DNA of 64,000 nucleotides from Christiangramia oceanisediminis (GTDB taxonomy: Bacteria; Bacteroidota; Bacteroidia; Flavobacteriales; Flavobacteriaceae), in contig NZ_JANCNS010000001.1 in NCBI RefSeq assembly GCF_022570735.2, positions 62,001-126,000 of the forward strand. The letters run 5' to 3'. Shown here one piece after another: positions 17,938 through 25,439 of the stretch (position 1 is the stretch's first letter; each line of letters starts with the position of its first letter). The translations under genes and the position numbers were made by a program. Below the pieces are notes generated by a model. It was not told the origin of the DNA and did not search any database. It worked only from the letters and a program-made list of their open reading frames with translations.

Positions 17938-18041
17938 CGCACTTCGACAGGCTCAGTGCGACAAGATTTTTCAGCCATCCCGAACAGCTCGTTGAAGTAA
18001 AACCCAACTAGAACTGCTTCCCTGAGCTTGTCGAAGGGGCA
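17938..18041. repeat. Inverted-repeat element D, copy 2
   Basis: A second copy of the 104-bp element with only three or four base differences from copy 1. It ends 15 bp before the stop codon of the GIY-YIG gene. Confidence 0.92.
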
Positions 18042-18056
18042 GTTCAGGTAATACTT

Positions 18057-18362
18057 TTATTTAGGTTTACCGAATTGGGTATAATTCTTAGAGAGTCTTA
18101 TTAATCTATCCCAATCATTTAAAATAAGCGCTTCCTTCTTTTTACGGCTCCAGCCCTTGAGCTTCTTTTCCCAATCCATAGCTATATCTGGATCGGTAAA
18201 TTGTTCTATCCATTTCAATTCTACAGGCCTTCGGCTAAAAGTATAAGCGTCCGGATATTTTCCAGAATTATGCTCATTTAATCTTTGTTCCATATTGGAG
18301 GTCATTCCAACATAGTAAGATTTATCATTGCATTGAACTATATATACAAAATATAATTTCAT
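18057..18362 (-). CDS. GIY-YIG domain nuclease-like protein
   Basis: A stand-alone GIY-YIG domain of the UvrC/YhbQ type, about 101 residues when started at the ATG at 18362 (a TTG three codons upstream is also possible). Visible residues are YFVYIVQC near the N-terminus, SYYVGMT with the second Tyr, the catalytic-type Arg in EQRLNEHNSG, and the Glu in DWEKKLKGWSRKKKEALI. Such proteins are multicopy in many Bacteroidota; their biological role is poorly defined. The gene is enclosed on both sides by copies and half-copies of inverted-repeat element D, unlike any other gene in the window. Confidence 0.9.
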   Translation of the reverse strand: MKLYFVYIVQCNDKSYYVGMTSNMEQRLNEHNSGKYPDAYTFSRRPVELKWIEQFTDPDIAMDWEKKLKGWSRKKKEALILNDWDRLIRLSKNYTQFGKPK

Positions 18363-18375
18363 AATTCCCAATTAC

Positions 18376-18710
18376 CCACTTCGACAGGCTCAGTGCAACA
18401 AAAATTTCAACGAAGTTAACTTCATTTATTTAAAAGCACCTCGACAGGCTCAGTGCGACATTTTTTTGCAATCTAGAGGGGCTTGTCGAAGATTGAGCCT
18501 GTAAAGCTTAATCTGTTGAAGAATTAACTTCCTCGAACTGCTTCCCTGAGCCTGTCGAAGGGAGCAGTCCAACGTCAACCACTAGATAAAACTATATAAA
18601 CGAAGTTAAAGTGATATTTTTTGAAAGCACTTCGACAAGCTCAGTGCAACAAAAGCTTCAACGAAGTTTAATTTCATTTATTAAAAAGCACTTCGAAAAG
18701 CTCAGTGCGC
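18376..18710. repeat. Cluster of element D half-sites
   Basis: In about 335 bp there are arms near 18377-18395, 18438-18457, 18546-18560 (opposite orientation), 18628-18646 and 18689-18708, with related fragments between them. The spacers share phrases such as CAACGAAGTTAA and TTCATTTATT. No gene is seen in this interval, which starts at the GIY-YIG gene and ends before the anti-sigma gene. Confidence 0.85.
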
Positions 18711-18727
18711 CAAATTATCCAGAATAA

Positions 18728-19114
18728 TTAATACCCAAACTGCCTGTCCAAAAACCTTTTAAGAATCGGGATCTGTAAAAAGAACAGACCTACTAAAGCA
18801 ATTGCATACTGCATGATCTTAGAAAATTCCAATACAGGCAGCTGAAAGAAATTAAAAGCTGGTGATCCCAGATCCCAGTTAAAAGAAACTTCCGCATACA
18901 TACTATAAAGCAGGCCCATTGAAGAAAGCAGGACCCCTCCAATGATATACCACATAAAAGCCGGGATCAGCGGTTTGTATGGCTTTATTTTGGCAGTTTT
19001 CCAGCTTATTTGGCGCATGATATTATCTTTCATCCCGGCCGATGGTATCTCTGCTCCTACTTCATTCAGCAGCTTTTTTAGCAGCTCTTCTTCCCTATCA
19101 AATTGCTTTTCCAT
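18728..19114 (-). CDS. Putative anti-sigma factor, membrane protein
   Basis: A 128-residue protein with a charged cytoplasmic N-terminus (residues 1-45) and two hydrophobic segments (about 48-73 and 101-122). Its start overlaps the end of the ECF sigma gene by 17 bp, so the two are co-translated. This placement and topology are those of an anti-sigma factor that holds the sigma factor at the inner membrane. No HxxxCxxC zinc motif of classical ZAS domains is present. Family not recognised; the anti-sigma role is inferred from context. Confidence 0.75.
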   Translation of the reverse strand: MEKQFDREEELLKKLLNEVGAEIPSAGMKDNIMRQISWKTAKIKPYKPLIPAFMWYIIGGVLLSSMGLLYSMYAEVSFNWDLGSPAFNFFQLPVLEFSKIMQYAIALVGLFFLQIPILKRFLDRQFGY

Positions 19115-19685
19115 TTTTTGCTGATATTTCAGGTTTTATATAGCCCTTTAAAAGTGAAAATAATCTTTTACGGCTACGGTATAATTTTATCTTGATATTA
19201 TCTTCGGTAAGTCCTGTAATTACTGAAATCTCTTTTACGGACTGTTCTTCGAAATAATATAAACTGATGATCGCTGCATCCTCTTCTGACAGTTTTTGTA
19301 TACAGTTGCCTATCAATTCATGCCTTTCAGACTGGATCATATACTCCAGTCCATTTTCAATCTCAACTACCTGCTGGGCCGTGATCTCCTCAATGACCTC
19401 TAAATGCTGTTGTCTCTTATTCTTTTTGATCCTGTCCAGCGATTTATGATAGACTATACGATACAGCCAGGTGGAGAATTTTGATTCTCCCCGAAAACCA
19501 GGCAAGGAATCAAATGCCTTGATAAAACTGTCCTGCGCGACCTCCTCAGCCTCTTCCCTGTTTCTCAACATCCGGAAAGCAACTGTAAAAACAAAATTCT
19601 GGTAACGATCTACCAGCTCACCATAGGCAAGGCTGTCTCCCCCAAGGACTTTATCGATCAAATACTGGTCGGTTTTGCTGGTCAT
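19098..19685 (-). CDS. ECF-type RNA polymerase sigma factor
   Basis: A 195-residue sigma-70 family factor with only regions 2 and 4. Region 2 covers about residues 20-90 (VFTVAFRMLRNREEAEEVAQ, then STWLYRIVYHKSLDRIKK). Region 4 covers about 130-180 (IISLYYFEEQSVKEISVITG, then IKIKLYRSRKRLF). The downstream overlapping gene is a likely anti-sigma factor. An ECF-type promoter lies so close that the ATG would be only a few bases from the transcript start. A matching promoter faces the opposite way toward the gene at 19825. Confidence 0.93.
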   Translation of the reverse strand: MTSKTDQYLIDKVLGGDSLAYGELVDRYQNFVFTVAFRMLRNREEAEEVAQDSFIKAFDSLPGFRGESKFSTWLYRIVYHKSLDRIKKNKRQQHLEVIEEITAQQVVEIENGLEYMIQSERHELIGNCIQKLSEEDAAIISLYYFEEQSVKEISVITGLTEDNIKIKLYRSRKRLFSLLKGYIKPEISAKNGKAI

Positions 19686-19694
19686 TATACCTGT

Positions 19695-19724
19695 ATGACG
19701 ACAAATTTCACCTCTAGGTTACAG
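19695..19724 (-). promoter_or_regulatory. ECF-type promoter of the sigma gene at 19685
   Basis: On the minus strand, GTAAC (19718-19722) is followed by 17 nt and CGTCAT (19700-19695). The -10 box ends 10 nt before the ATG, so the transcript would have almost no leader. Confidence 0.65.
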
Positions 19725-19751
19725 CCGATCCTAAAAATAATTTAAAACATT

Positions 19752-19780
19752 TTGTAACCGGAATAAAAAACACGGCGTCC
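19752..19780 (+). promoter_or_regulatory. ECF-type promoter of the membrane protein gene at 19825
   Basis: GTAAC at 19754-19758, 17 nt, CGTCC at 19776-19780. It is back-to-back with the promoter of the sigma gene. Confidence 0.65.
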
Positions 19781-19824
19781 TAATAGAAAACGAACTTTTA
19801 TTTTCAACTTAAAAATCAATTATT

Positions 19825-20175
19825 ATGGGTTCAGAAGTAATCATCATGCCAATCATTTTCGGAGTAATTTTTGGAATGTTCTATTTGTACATCACAGCGA
19901 GAAACCGGGAACGCCTGGCTTTAATAGATAAAGGAGCCGACGCCAGCATCTTTTACAGCAAAAAGAAACATGTAACTCCTATCTGGAAGGTCATAGTCAT
20001 CAACCTGGCATTGCTATTAGTGGGTATTGGTATTGGGATCTTCCTTGCCGAGCTCCTTCGCTCCGTCCTTGGAATAGAAGAAGATATCGTCTATCCCGGA
20101 ACGATCTTCCTCTTAGCAGGTCTTGGTCTTTTTGCAGGATTCTTCGCCACCAAAAAACTAAATGAAGATGCCTAA
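19825..20175 (+). CDS. Small inner-membrane protein, DUF6249-like
   Basis: A 116-residue protein with three hydrophobic segments: residues 4-25, about 53-75 and 88-108. Between the first two lies a basic cytoplasmic stretch (ARNRERLALIDKGADASIFY), the mark of DUF6249-type proteins. The function is unknown. It is transcribed divergently from the ECF sigma gene and has its own ECF-type promoter, so it is a likely target of that sigma factor. A good terminator follows. Confidence 0.85.
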   Translation: MGSEVIIMPIIFGVIFGMFYLYITARNRERLALIDKGADASIFYSKKKHVTPIWKVIVINLALLLVGIGIGIFLAELLRSVLGIEEDIVYPGTIFLLAGLGLFAGFFATKKLNEDA

Positions 20176-20196
20176 GTAACACATCTAACACTCATC

Positions 20197-20225
20197 AAAT
20201 CCCGAAAGCAATTTCGGGATTTTTA
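20197..20225 (+). terminator. Terminator after the DUF6249-like gene
   Basis: AAATCCCGAAA and TTTCGGGATTT around a 4-nt GCAA loop, followed by T residues. Confidence 0.88.
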
Positions 20226-20288
20226 ATTTTGGTAGTAGCTGGCGGAATTTTACTAATTTTAACACACTAATCAATCGACAACCAAGCA

Positions 20289-20762
20289 ATGAAAAAATTC
20301 GCTATCGAGATCAAATGGGGTATAATTTTTACGATCGTCTCACTTGTATGGATGTTCATAGAAAAAGCCCTGGGATGGCATGATGAAAAAATCGCCCAGC
20401 ATGCTATTTATACCAATATTTTCGGGATCGTAGCCGTTCTATTATACGTCCTGGCATTACTCGATAAACGCAAGAATTTTTATAAAGACCAAATGAACTG
20501 GTCGCAGGGCTTTGTTTCTGGAGTGATCATTAGTATCGTAGTGGCAATCCTTTCTCCCCTGGCCATGTTTATAACCCATGAATTCATCACCCCCGATTAT
20601 TTTGATAATGCCATTACCCACTCAATTGAAATAGGTAATAAACGTGAAGATGCCGAGGCCTATTTTAATTTGAATTCCTATATGCTGCAGGCCTTTTTCT
20701 TTTCGCTCACCGTGGGTATTGTCACTTCGGCGGTGGTAGCCTTGTTTGTAAGGAAGAAGTAG
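20289..20762 (+). CDS. DUF4199 family membrane protein
   Basis: A 157-residue protein with four hydrophobic segments (about 8-26, 40-60, 75-97, 130-153), in the pattern of DUF4199, a Bacteroidota family of unknown function. The region between TM3 and TM4 carries FITPDYFDNAITHSIEIGNK, a family-like extramembrane loop. It is a single gene; a TTG plus TAATTTTA pair near 20229-20260 may be its promoter. Confidence 0.85.
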   Translation: MKKFAIEIKWGIIFTIVSLVWMFIEKALGWHDEKIAQHAIYTNIFGIVAVLLYVLALLDKRKNFYKDQMNWSQGFVSGVIISIVVAILSPLAMFITHEFITPDYFDNAITHSIEIGNKREDAEAYFNLNSYMLQAFFFSLTVGIVTSAVVALFVRKK

Positions 20763-20873
20763 TTTTTAGCATAAATTATTCTCAATCTTTTCAAAACATC
20801 GGGAATTTTCAGGATTTATTAGATAAGAAAAACTGAAATAAATTTAGGCCGCCTATAGTATTCTATTCCTACA

Positions 20874-20940
20874 GCGTCATGCTGAACTTGTTTCAGCATC
20901 TGGATAAAAAGAAGACCCTGAAATAAATTCAGGGTGACGC
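20874..20940. repeat. Three-way-junction inverted repeat between convergent genes
   Basis: Outer stem GCGTCA (20874-20879) with TGACGC (20935-20940). Inside are two separate hairpins: ATGCTGAA/TTCAGCAT (20879-20886 with 20892-20899) and CCCTGAA/TTCAGGG (20916-20922 with 20928-20934). This repeat type is frequent in Bacteroidota intergenic DNA. Here it lies between the ends of two convergent genes. Confidence 0.85.
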
Positions 20941-20943
20941 AGA

Positions 20944-21621
20944 TTAAATCTTCAACAACAAATTAGGATCCGGGCAGATCTCTAAATAAGATTCCAGATC
21001 TTCCCTTTTTACCACTCCCGGGAAATCGCCGATTCTACCTTGCAGGTCTTCGATCACCTGGAAATGCAAATGCGGAGCATAATCACCATTTTCAGAGAAG
21101 TCTCCGAGTTCAGCTATTTTTTCACCGGCACTGACCTCTTTCCCAACTTCAAGATATGTCAGTGATCTTCGGCTTAAATGTCCGTAAAGGGTATAAAATG
21201 TTCTTCCGTTTAAAGTATGTTCCAGGATGATGGTAGGCCCGTAATCGCCAAAATTGGAATTGTCTTTAAAACTGTGAATTTTTCCGTCCAGCGGACTAAT
21301 AATCACAGAATTTGCAGGCACCCAGATGTCCAGTCCTATATGAATATTCCTGTTGGAAGCCGCATTATTAAACAATTCGCTTCGATTATAAAGGGTTCTA
21401 AGCTCATTATATCCGCCATAAGCAGCTCGCGAATTTCGGTTTTTCAGGTATTCATCTATAAAAACCGAAAATGCTTCCGAGGAAGCAACTTCAAGTTTTA
21501 ACAGGTCGCGATTGTTTTCTGAAAGATCGATATAGGCATAATCCCTATGCTCGTAATCTCCTCCAATTACAGGCGTAAATCCTGTTGTAATCTCATTCAA
21601 AAATTCGGCAAAGTTCTGCAT
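20944..21621 (-). CDS. M23 (LytM-type) metallopeptidase-like protein
   Basis: A 225-residue protein with a C-terminal M23 domain. The zinc ligands are visible as the first His/Asp pair in NIHIGLDIW and the last His in HLHFQV; YGHLSRRS carries the middle His. No signal peptide is present after the ATG at 21621 (the upstream TTG does not add one), so it is not obviously exported. Members act on peptidoglycan cross-links; a cytoplasmic member may have another substrate. It is a single gene next to a sigma/anti-sigma operon. Confidence 0.85.
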   Translation of the reverse strand: MQNFAEFLNEITTGFTPVIGGDYEHRDYAYIDLSENNRDLLKLEVASSEAFSVFIDEYLKNRNSRAAYGGYNELRTLYNRSELFNNAASNRNIHIGLDIWVPANSVIISPLDGKIHSFKDNSNFGDYGPTIILEHTLNGRTFYTLYGHLSRRSLTYLEVGKEVSAGEKIAELGDFSENGDYAPHLHFQVIEDLQGRIGDFPGVVKREDLESYLEICPDPNLLLKI

Positions 21622-21663
21622 CACAATCGGCAATTAAAAGAGGCCAAATGTAATGGCTAGAAT

Positions 21664-23052
21664 TTAATTTATCAATACGTCGCTGAAATTTGCTTTGATA
21701 GAAATACTACCGTTTCCATTCCTGGATTTATTATACCCGTTAAGGATCTGGTTATCGTAAGATTTGGTAGACTTCAGCGTCATGCTTTGAGGATATTTGA
21801 TAGAGCTTTGCATCCCGTTAAAATTAAAATTGAAAGCGGTTTCAGGAATATCCAATACAAGGTCACTGTTCTCCAGAGTTATGTTCAGGGTTTCAAATCC
21901 TGAACCAAGATCAGCAATTCGTAATTTGCCGAAGGAACCATTTAAAACCCCAGTCTTCTGAAGTTCCTTAATTACGATATCACTCGAATTGGATTCCAGT
22001 TTAATGCTTACCGCCTTATCTATGGTACAGCTCTTCACGAACTCGGTTCTAAGCACTCCATAATCCCAGTAGGCGATCTGAACTGGTGAATAGGCAACTT
22101 TAACATTGGTATTTGGACCCATGAGCCTGTTGGCTGAAAGCCGACTGTGGGACAGTTCGGCTTTCAGGTTCTTTACAGTGCTTCCCAGTTTAAGTTCACC
22201 ATGACGTACATTCATATGCAGCTTGGCGTCATTGGGAACCCATAGCTTGATGGTCTTTTTAGATTTGGAAGTTTCCCTTCCGTCAAGAATATAGATATTG
22301 CCTCCGTTTTCCATCTGGGCTTCGAACTGCTTTCCGAATTGCTCACCCCAGGCTTCCATCTTCTTACCAAATTCCTCTCCCCAGGCTTCCATATCCTTTT
22401 CAAAGCCTTTGGCCCAGACTTCCATTTTGGCCTCATACTCTTTCTCATACTGTTCGCTGTTCTTCTCTACTTCTTTGGCCCACTTCTCCATTTTGACTTC
22501 AAAATCCTTTCCGAATTTCTTTTCAAAATTCTTTTCCCATTCCTTGAGATATTTATCACCATCTCTTTTATAGGCATCATAGTCGAATTTGATATGACTC
22601 ATATTCTCTGTTAGCTCTGGCGGAAGCGGTTGTTGGGTCATGCCAGAGATCATTGGCCCCAGGTTTTCCATAAGAGGTTCCAGAATCTCGGGCAGCTGGG
22701 ATAAAGCTCCTTCCAGCTGACTCATATTAAGGTCAATATCCATATTCATTCCGCCACCGGACTTGATCCTTACTTCGCCATTATCTGCTGAAGTTTGCAG
22801 GTCCCAGGCATCGAGGAATTTCTGGGTTTGCTCCTTGCTCATGCCCTCCAAGTCAATAAAAGCCTCGATCTTAACTTCATTCTTATCCCAGTTCTCTACC
22901 ACGATATTGGTGTGTCGCGAATCTACCTTTACATCCACATTAGCCGAAGTCTTGTAGGTTTTGCTCAGTTTTTTGCTCTGGGCGAAGCCTGCCGCCGTGA
23001 TGAAGAGCAGGCAAAGTATCATTAAATTATGCTTTGTAGTTTTCATTTCCAT
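21664..23052 (-). CDS. Secreted adhesin-like envelope protein, sigma operon
   Basis: The 462-residue product has a signal peptide (LMILCLLFITAAGFAQ). The middle, about residues 160-245, is a highly charged helical region with 11-residue repeats of the MEAWGEEFGKK type. The C-terminal half is beta-rich, with alternating patterns like DUF4097/DUF2807 putative adhesin domains. It is the third gene of an operon with an ECF sigma factor and a membrane-bound regulator and overlaps the latter by 26 bp. It is probably a periplasmic or surface protein made under sigma control. The start could be the ATG at 23052 or 23046. Confidence 0.75.
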   Translation of the reverse strand: MEMKTTKHNLMILCLLFITAAGFAQSKKLSKTYKTSANVDVKVDSRHTNIVVENWDKNEVKIEAFIDLEGMSKEQTQKFLDAWDLQTSADNGEVRIKSGGGMNMDIDLNMSQLEGALSQLPEILEPLMENLGPMISGMTQQPLPPELTENMSHIKFDYDAYKRDGDKYLKEWEKNFEKKFGKDFEVKMEKWAKEVEKNSEQYEKEYEAKMEVWAKGFEKDMEAWGEEFGKKMEAWGEQFGKQFEAQMENGGNIYILDGRETSKSKKTIKLWVPNDAKLHMNVRHGELKLGSTVKNLKAELSHSRLSANRLMGPNTNVKVAYSPVQIAYWDYGVLRTEFVKSCTIDKAVSIKLESNSSDIVIKELQKTGVLNGSFGKLRIADLGSGFETLNITLENSDLVLDIPETAFNFNFNGMQSSIKYPQSMTLKSTKSYDNQILNGYNKSRNGNGSISIKANFSDVLIN

Positions 23053-23647
23053 TATCTTTTGATTGTTGAATTTCCTTCAATTTGGTTTTTAATTTTGTGA
23101 GCAGGTCCAGTCTCAACTGCAGATTAGAGATCATGGCCTCCACGGTTTCTTCATTGATACCGGTTTCCTGGATCTCGGCATTCAATGCCTTATATTCATC
23201 ATCCAGGGTTTCCAGCTTGGTCATAAATGCATCTATGAGTTCTTTATTCTCTGGAGTCATATCCAGTTTGGCAAGTTGAAGATTAAGACTTGCCATATAG
23301 TAATCTTCTATTTTCTTGAATTGAGGGGAAACATCGCTTAAACGGTATTCGTTTACCGGAGTGGTCTCCTCCTCATTGCCTTTTTCTACTACGGGTGTAT
23401 CTACGATCTGGGTATTTTCATCACCAGGATTCTGCCCGGAATCGTTGAAAAAGAAGAAGCCTCCAATTCCCAGCGCCACTACCAAAATGGCAGCGATCTG
23501 TAAGATTTGATAAAAATTGCTTTTTTTCTTTTTCTCCGGGAAAGCTTCATCAAGCCTGGCTTCGAATCGATTTTGATGCCCGCTTTTAAGTCTTTCCGTG
23601 CTTATATGTTCCTCCTTGCGGAACATTTCTCTAATATCCTGTCCCAT
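23027..23647 (-). CDS. Putative anti-sigma factor, single-pass membrane protein
   Basis: A 206-residue protein with a cytoplasmic N-terminus (residues 1-42), one TM helix (QIAAILVVALGIGGFFFF, about 46-63) and a periplasmic part with a long predicted helix. It overlaps the sigma gene upstream by 17 bp, the same arrangement as in the other ECF module. This supports an anti-sigma role. No classical zinc anti-sigma motif was seen. Confidence 0.75.
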   Translation of the reverse strand: MGQDIREMFRKEEHISTERLKSGHQNRFEARLDEAFPEKKKKSNFYQILQIAAILVVALGIGGFFFFNDSGQNPGDENTQIVDTPVVEKGNEEETTPVNEYRLSDVSPQFKKIEDYYMASLNLQLAKLDMTPENKELIDAFMTKLETLDDEYKALNAEIQETGINEETVEAMISNLQLRLDLLTKLKTKLKEIQQSKDNGNENYKA

Positions 23648-24176
23648 TGCTTATGGTTTTTAGTTCGTCCTGTAATTTTTTCTTTCCGCGGTGCACCAGT
23701 GTTCGTGATGCAACCTGTGTAATATCCAGTATCTCACTGATCTCTTCATGGTCATATCCTTCGATAAGGAATAACATGAGCGGATATTTATATTTTTCGG
23801 GCAGCCTATCGATCTCTCGTTTTACTTCTTCAATTCCGATTCCATCTTCCACCTGCCAGTTTTCTTCTTCCTCTACCGTGCCCATCACCTGTTCGTTGAT
23901 GGCTACCAGTTCCATTCGTTTTGCCTTTAATTTATCCAGGCACTTGTTGATCACGATCTTCTTAAGCCAGGCACCAAAGGTGACTTCGCCGTTGAATTGG
24001 TGTAATTTGTTGAATGCTTTGATAAAAGCTTCCTGCATGGCATCTTCTGCCTCCATGGAATCCTTCATAAAACGTAAAGCCACATAATACATCCCCTCGC
24101 AATACTTGTTATACAGCTTGAGCTGGGCCCTCCGGCTATTTTGCTTACAAGCTTCTATTAACTGATGCTGTATCAA
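23631..24176 (-). CDS. ECF-type RNA polymerase sigma factor
   Basis: A 181-residue sigma factor. Region 2 is around residues 10-85 (YYVALRFMKDSMEAEDAMQE, then FGAWLKKIVINKCLDKLK). Region 4 is around 125-175 (GYDHEEISEILDITQVASRT, then VHRGKKKLQDEL). The most likely start is TTG at 24176, because no ATG fits. An ECF-type promoter lies about 40 nt upstream. It heads a three-gene operon with a membrane anti-sigma factor and a secreted repeat protein. Confidence 0.93.
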   Translation of the reverse strand: MIQHQLIEACKQNSRRAQLKLYNKYCEGMYYVALRFMKDSMEAEDAMQEAFIKAFNKLHQFNGEVTFGAWLKKIVINKCLDKLKAKRMELVAINEQVMGTVEEEENWQVEDGIGIEEVKREIDRLPEKYKYPLMLFLIEGYDHEEISEILDITQVASRTLVHRGKKKLQDELKTISNGTGY

Positions 24177-24213
24177 CTTTAATTTGTTTTTTGATGGGTT
24201 AGTTCACTTTAAA

Positions 24214-24238
24214 GACGAGCTAAAAAACCTCGCGTTGC
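24214..24238 (-). promoter_or_regulatory. ECF-type promoter of the sigma gene at 24176
   Basis: On the minus strand, GCAAC (24238-24234), 16 nt, CGTC (24217-24214), continuing as CGTCTTTA. Confidence 0.6.
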
Positions 24239-24305
24239 AAAAATTCCGAAAAAAAATTAGTTTCTGGGCAATATTCTTAAATTTAGGGATATAAGCTGAA
24301 GAAAA

Positions 24306-24890
24306 ATGAATCCAACCTTTAAGGTATTTCTGAAGATCGCGGGTATGATCGTATTGCTGGGATTAATCCTTTTTATGATCATTAGATACACCACAAAGGC
24401 CCATAGTCCTGAGGATACGGTCATTTTTCAGAAGGATGAGCTAAGGATTGAGATTTTCTATAATCGCCCTTATAAAAAGGGAAGGGAGATATTCGGGCAG
24501 CTGGTGCCCTATAATGAAGTATGGCGAACCGGCGCCAATGAGGCCACCACCTTTGAAACCAATCATGACCTGCTGGTAGATGGCAGTTTATTACCTGCCG
24601 GAAAATATACCTTATGGACCATCCCAATGGAAAACAGCTGGAAGGTGATCTTTAATTCTGAAATGTACCCGTGGGGTATCGATATGGAGGAAAAGGCCTA
24701 TAGAAATCCGGAATCTGATGCACTGGTACTCGAAAGGCCGGTTGAGAAACTTTCGCAAAACATAGACCAGTTCACCATCTTACTGGAACAGGAGGCTGAA
24801 TTCATCAACATGATGTTCGTATGGGATCGCACGCTGGTAAGCCTTCCCTTAAAAATGGCAGAGGCCCCCGAAGGAGCCTCTGTTAATTAA
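24306..24890 (+). CDS. DUF2911 domain protein, membrane-anchored
   Basis: A 194-residue protein with an N-terminal membrane anchor (MIVLLGLILFMIIRY, about 14-28) and a DUF2911 domain from about residue 40. Typical family phrases are visible: RIEIFYNRPYKKGR, GQLVPYNEVWRTGANEAT, and LPAGKYTLWTIP. DUF2911 proteins are common in Bacteroidota and have no known function. It lies opposite the sigma factor gene and is convergent with ohr. A CAGAGGC/GCCTCTG hairpin covers its last codons. Confidence 0.88.
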   Translation: MNPTFKVFLKIAGMIVLLGLILFMIIRYTTKAHSPEDTVIFQKDELRIEIFYNRPYKKGREIFGQLVPYNEVWRTGANEATTFETNHDLLVDGSLLPAGKYTLWTIPMENSWKVIFNSEMYPWGIDMEEKAYRNPESDALVLERPVEKLSQNIDQFTILLEQEAEFINMMFVWDRTLVSLPLKMAEAPEGASVN

Positions 24891-24906
24891 CTATTTTAAT
24901 TTCCTT

Positions 24907-25335
24907 TTATTCTTCATCTAGTAGAAGGTTAAGGGTCACATCCACATTATCCCTGGTTGCCCTGGAATAAGGACATACTTCATGGGCTTCGTTTACCAGC
25001 TTTTCACCGGTTTCTACATCTACCCCGGGAATATAGGAATCCAGGATCACCGTTAGCTGCAGGTTTTCCTTATCGGTAACCCCAAGTTTTACGGTGGCAG
25101 TTACACTGTAATCTCCAAGATCGACCTTATGTTTTTCGGCTACATGTTCAAGGGCACTACCATAACAGGCAGAATAACCAGCTGCAAAAAGCTGCTCGGG
25201 ATTTGAATAATTTCCTCCCGGCCCACCAAGGCCTTTTGGTTTTTTAAGTTCCATATCCAGAACACCATCTTCACTACGGGTGCGCCCGTTACGACCACCC
25301 TGGGTAGTTACGCTAGTTTTATACAAATTCTTCAT
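24907..25335 (-). CDS. Organic hydroperoxide resistance protein Ohr
   Basis: An OsmC/Ohr-family thiol peroxidase that reduces organic hydroperoxides. The 142-residue length is normal. The two reactive cysteines are present: Cys57 in AAGYSACYGSAL and Cys121 in VCPYSRATR. The N-terminal YKTSVTTQGGRNGR segment is typical for Ohr, as distinct from OsmC. No ohrR regulator gene is adjacent. The gene is monocistronic. Confidence 0.95.
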   Translation of the reverse strand: MKNLYKTSVTTQGGRNGRTRSEDGVLDMELKKPKGLGGPGGNYSNPEQLFAAGYSACYGSALEHVAEKHKVDLGDYSVTATVKLGVTDKENLQLTVILDSYIPGVDVETGEKLVNEAHEVCPYSRATRDNVDVTLNLLLDEE

Positions 25336-25384
25336 TGCGTGAAATAATTTAAGTATTTTAGTTTCGCATCAATATACCACCCAA

Positions 25385-25418
25385 TTGATCATGCCTCCAA
25401 ATCAAATTCATAAATTTG
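25385..25418 (+). promoter_or_regulatory. Possible housekeeping promoter for meaB
   Basis: TTG at 25385-25387, 23 nt, then TAAATTTG at 25411-25418, fitting the Bacteroidota consensus at the long end of spacing. Confidence 0.45.
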
Positions 25419-25439
25419 TGCTAAATATTCCCTTCAGTT

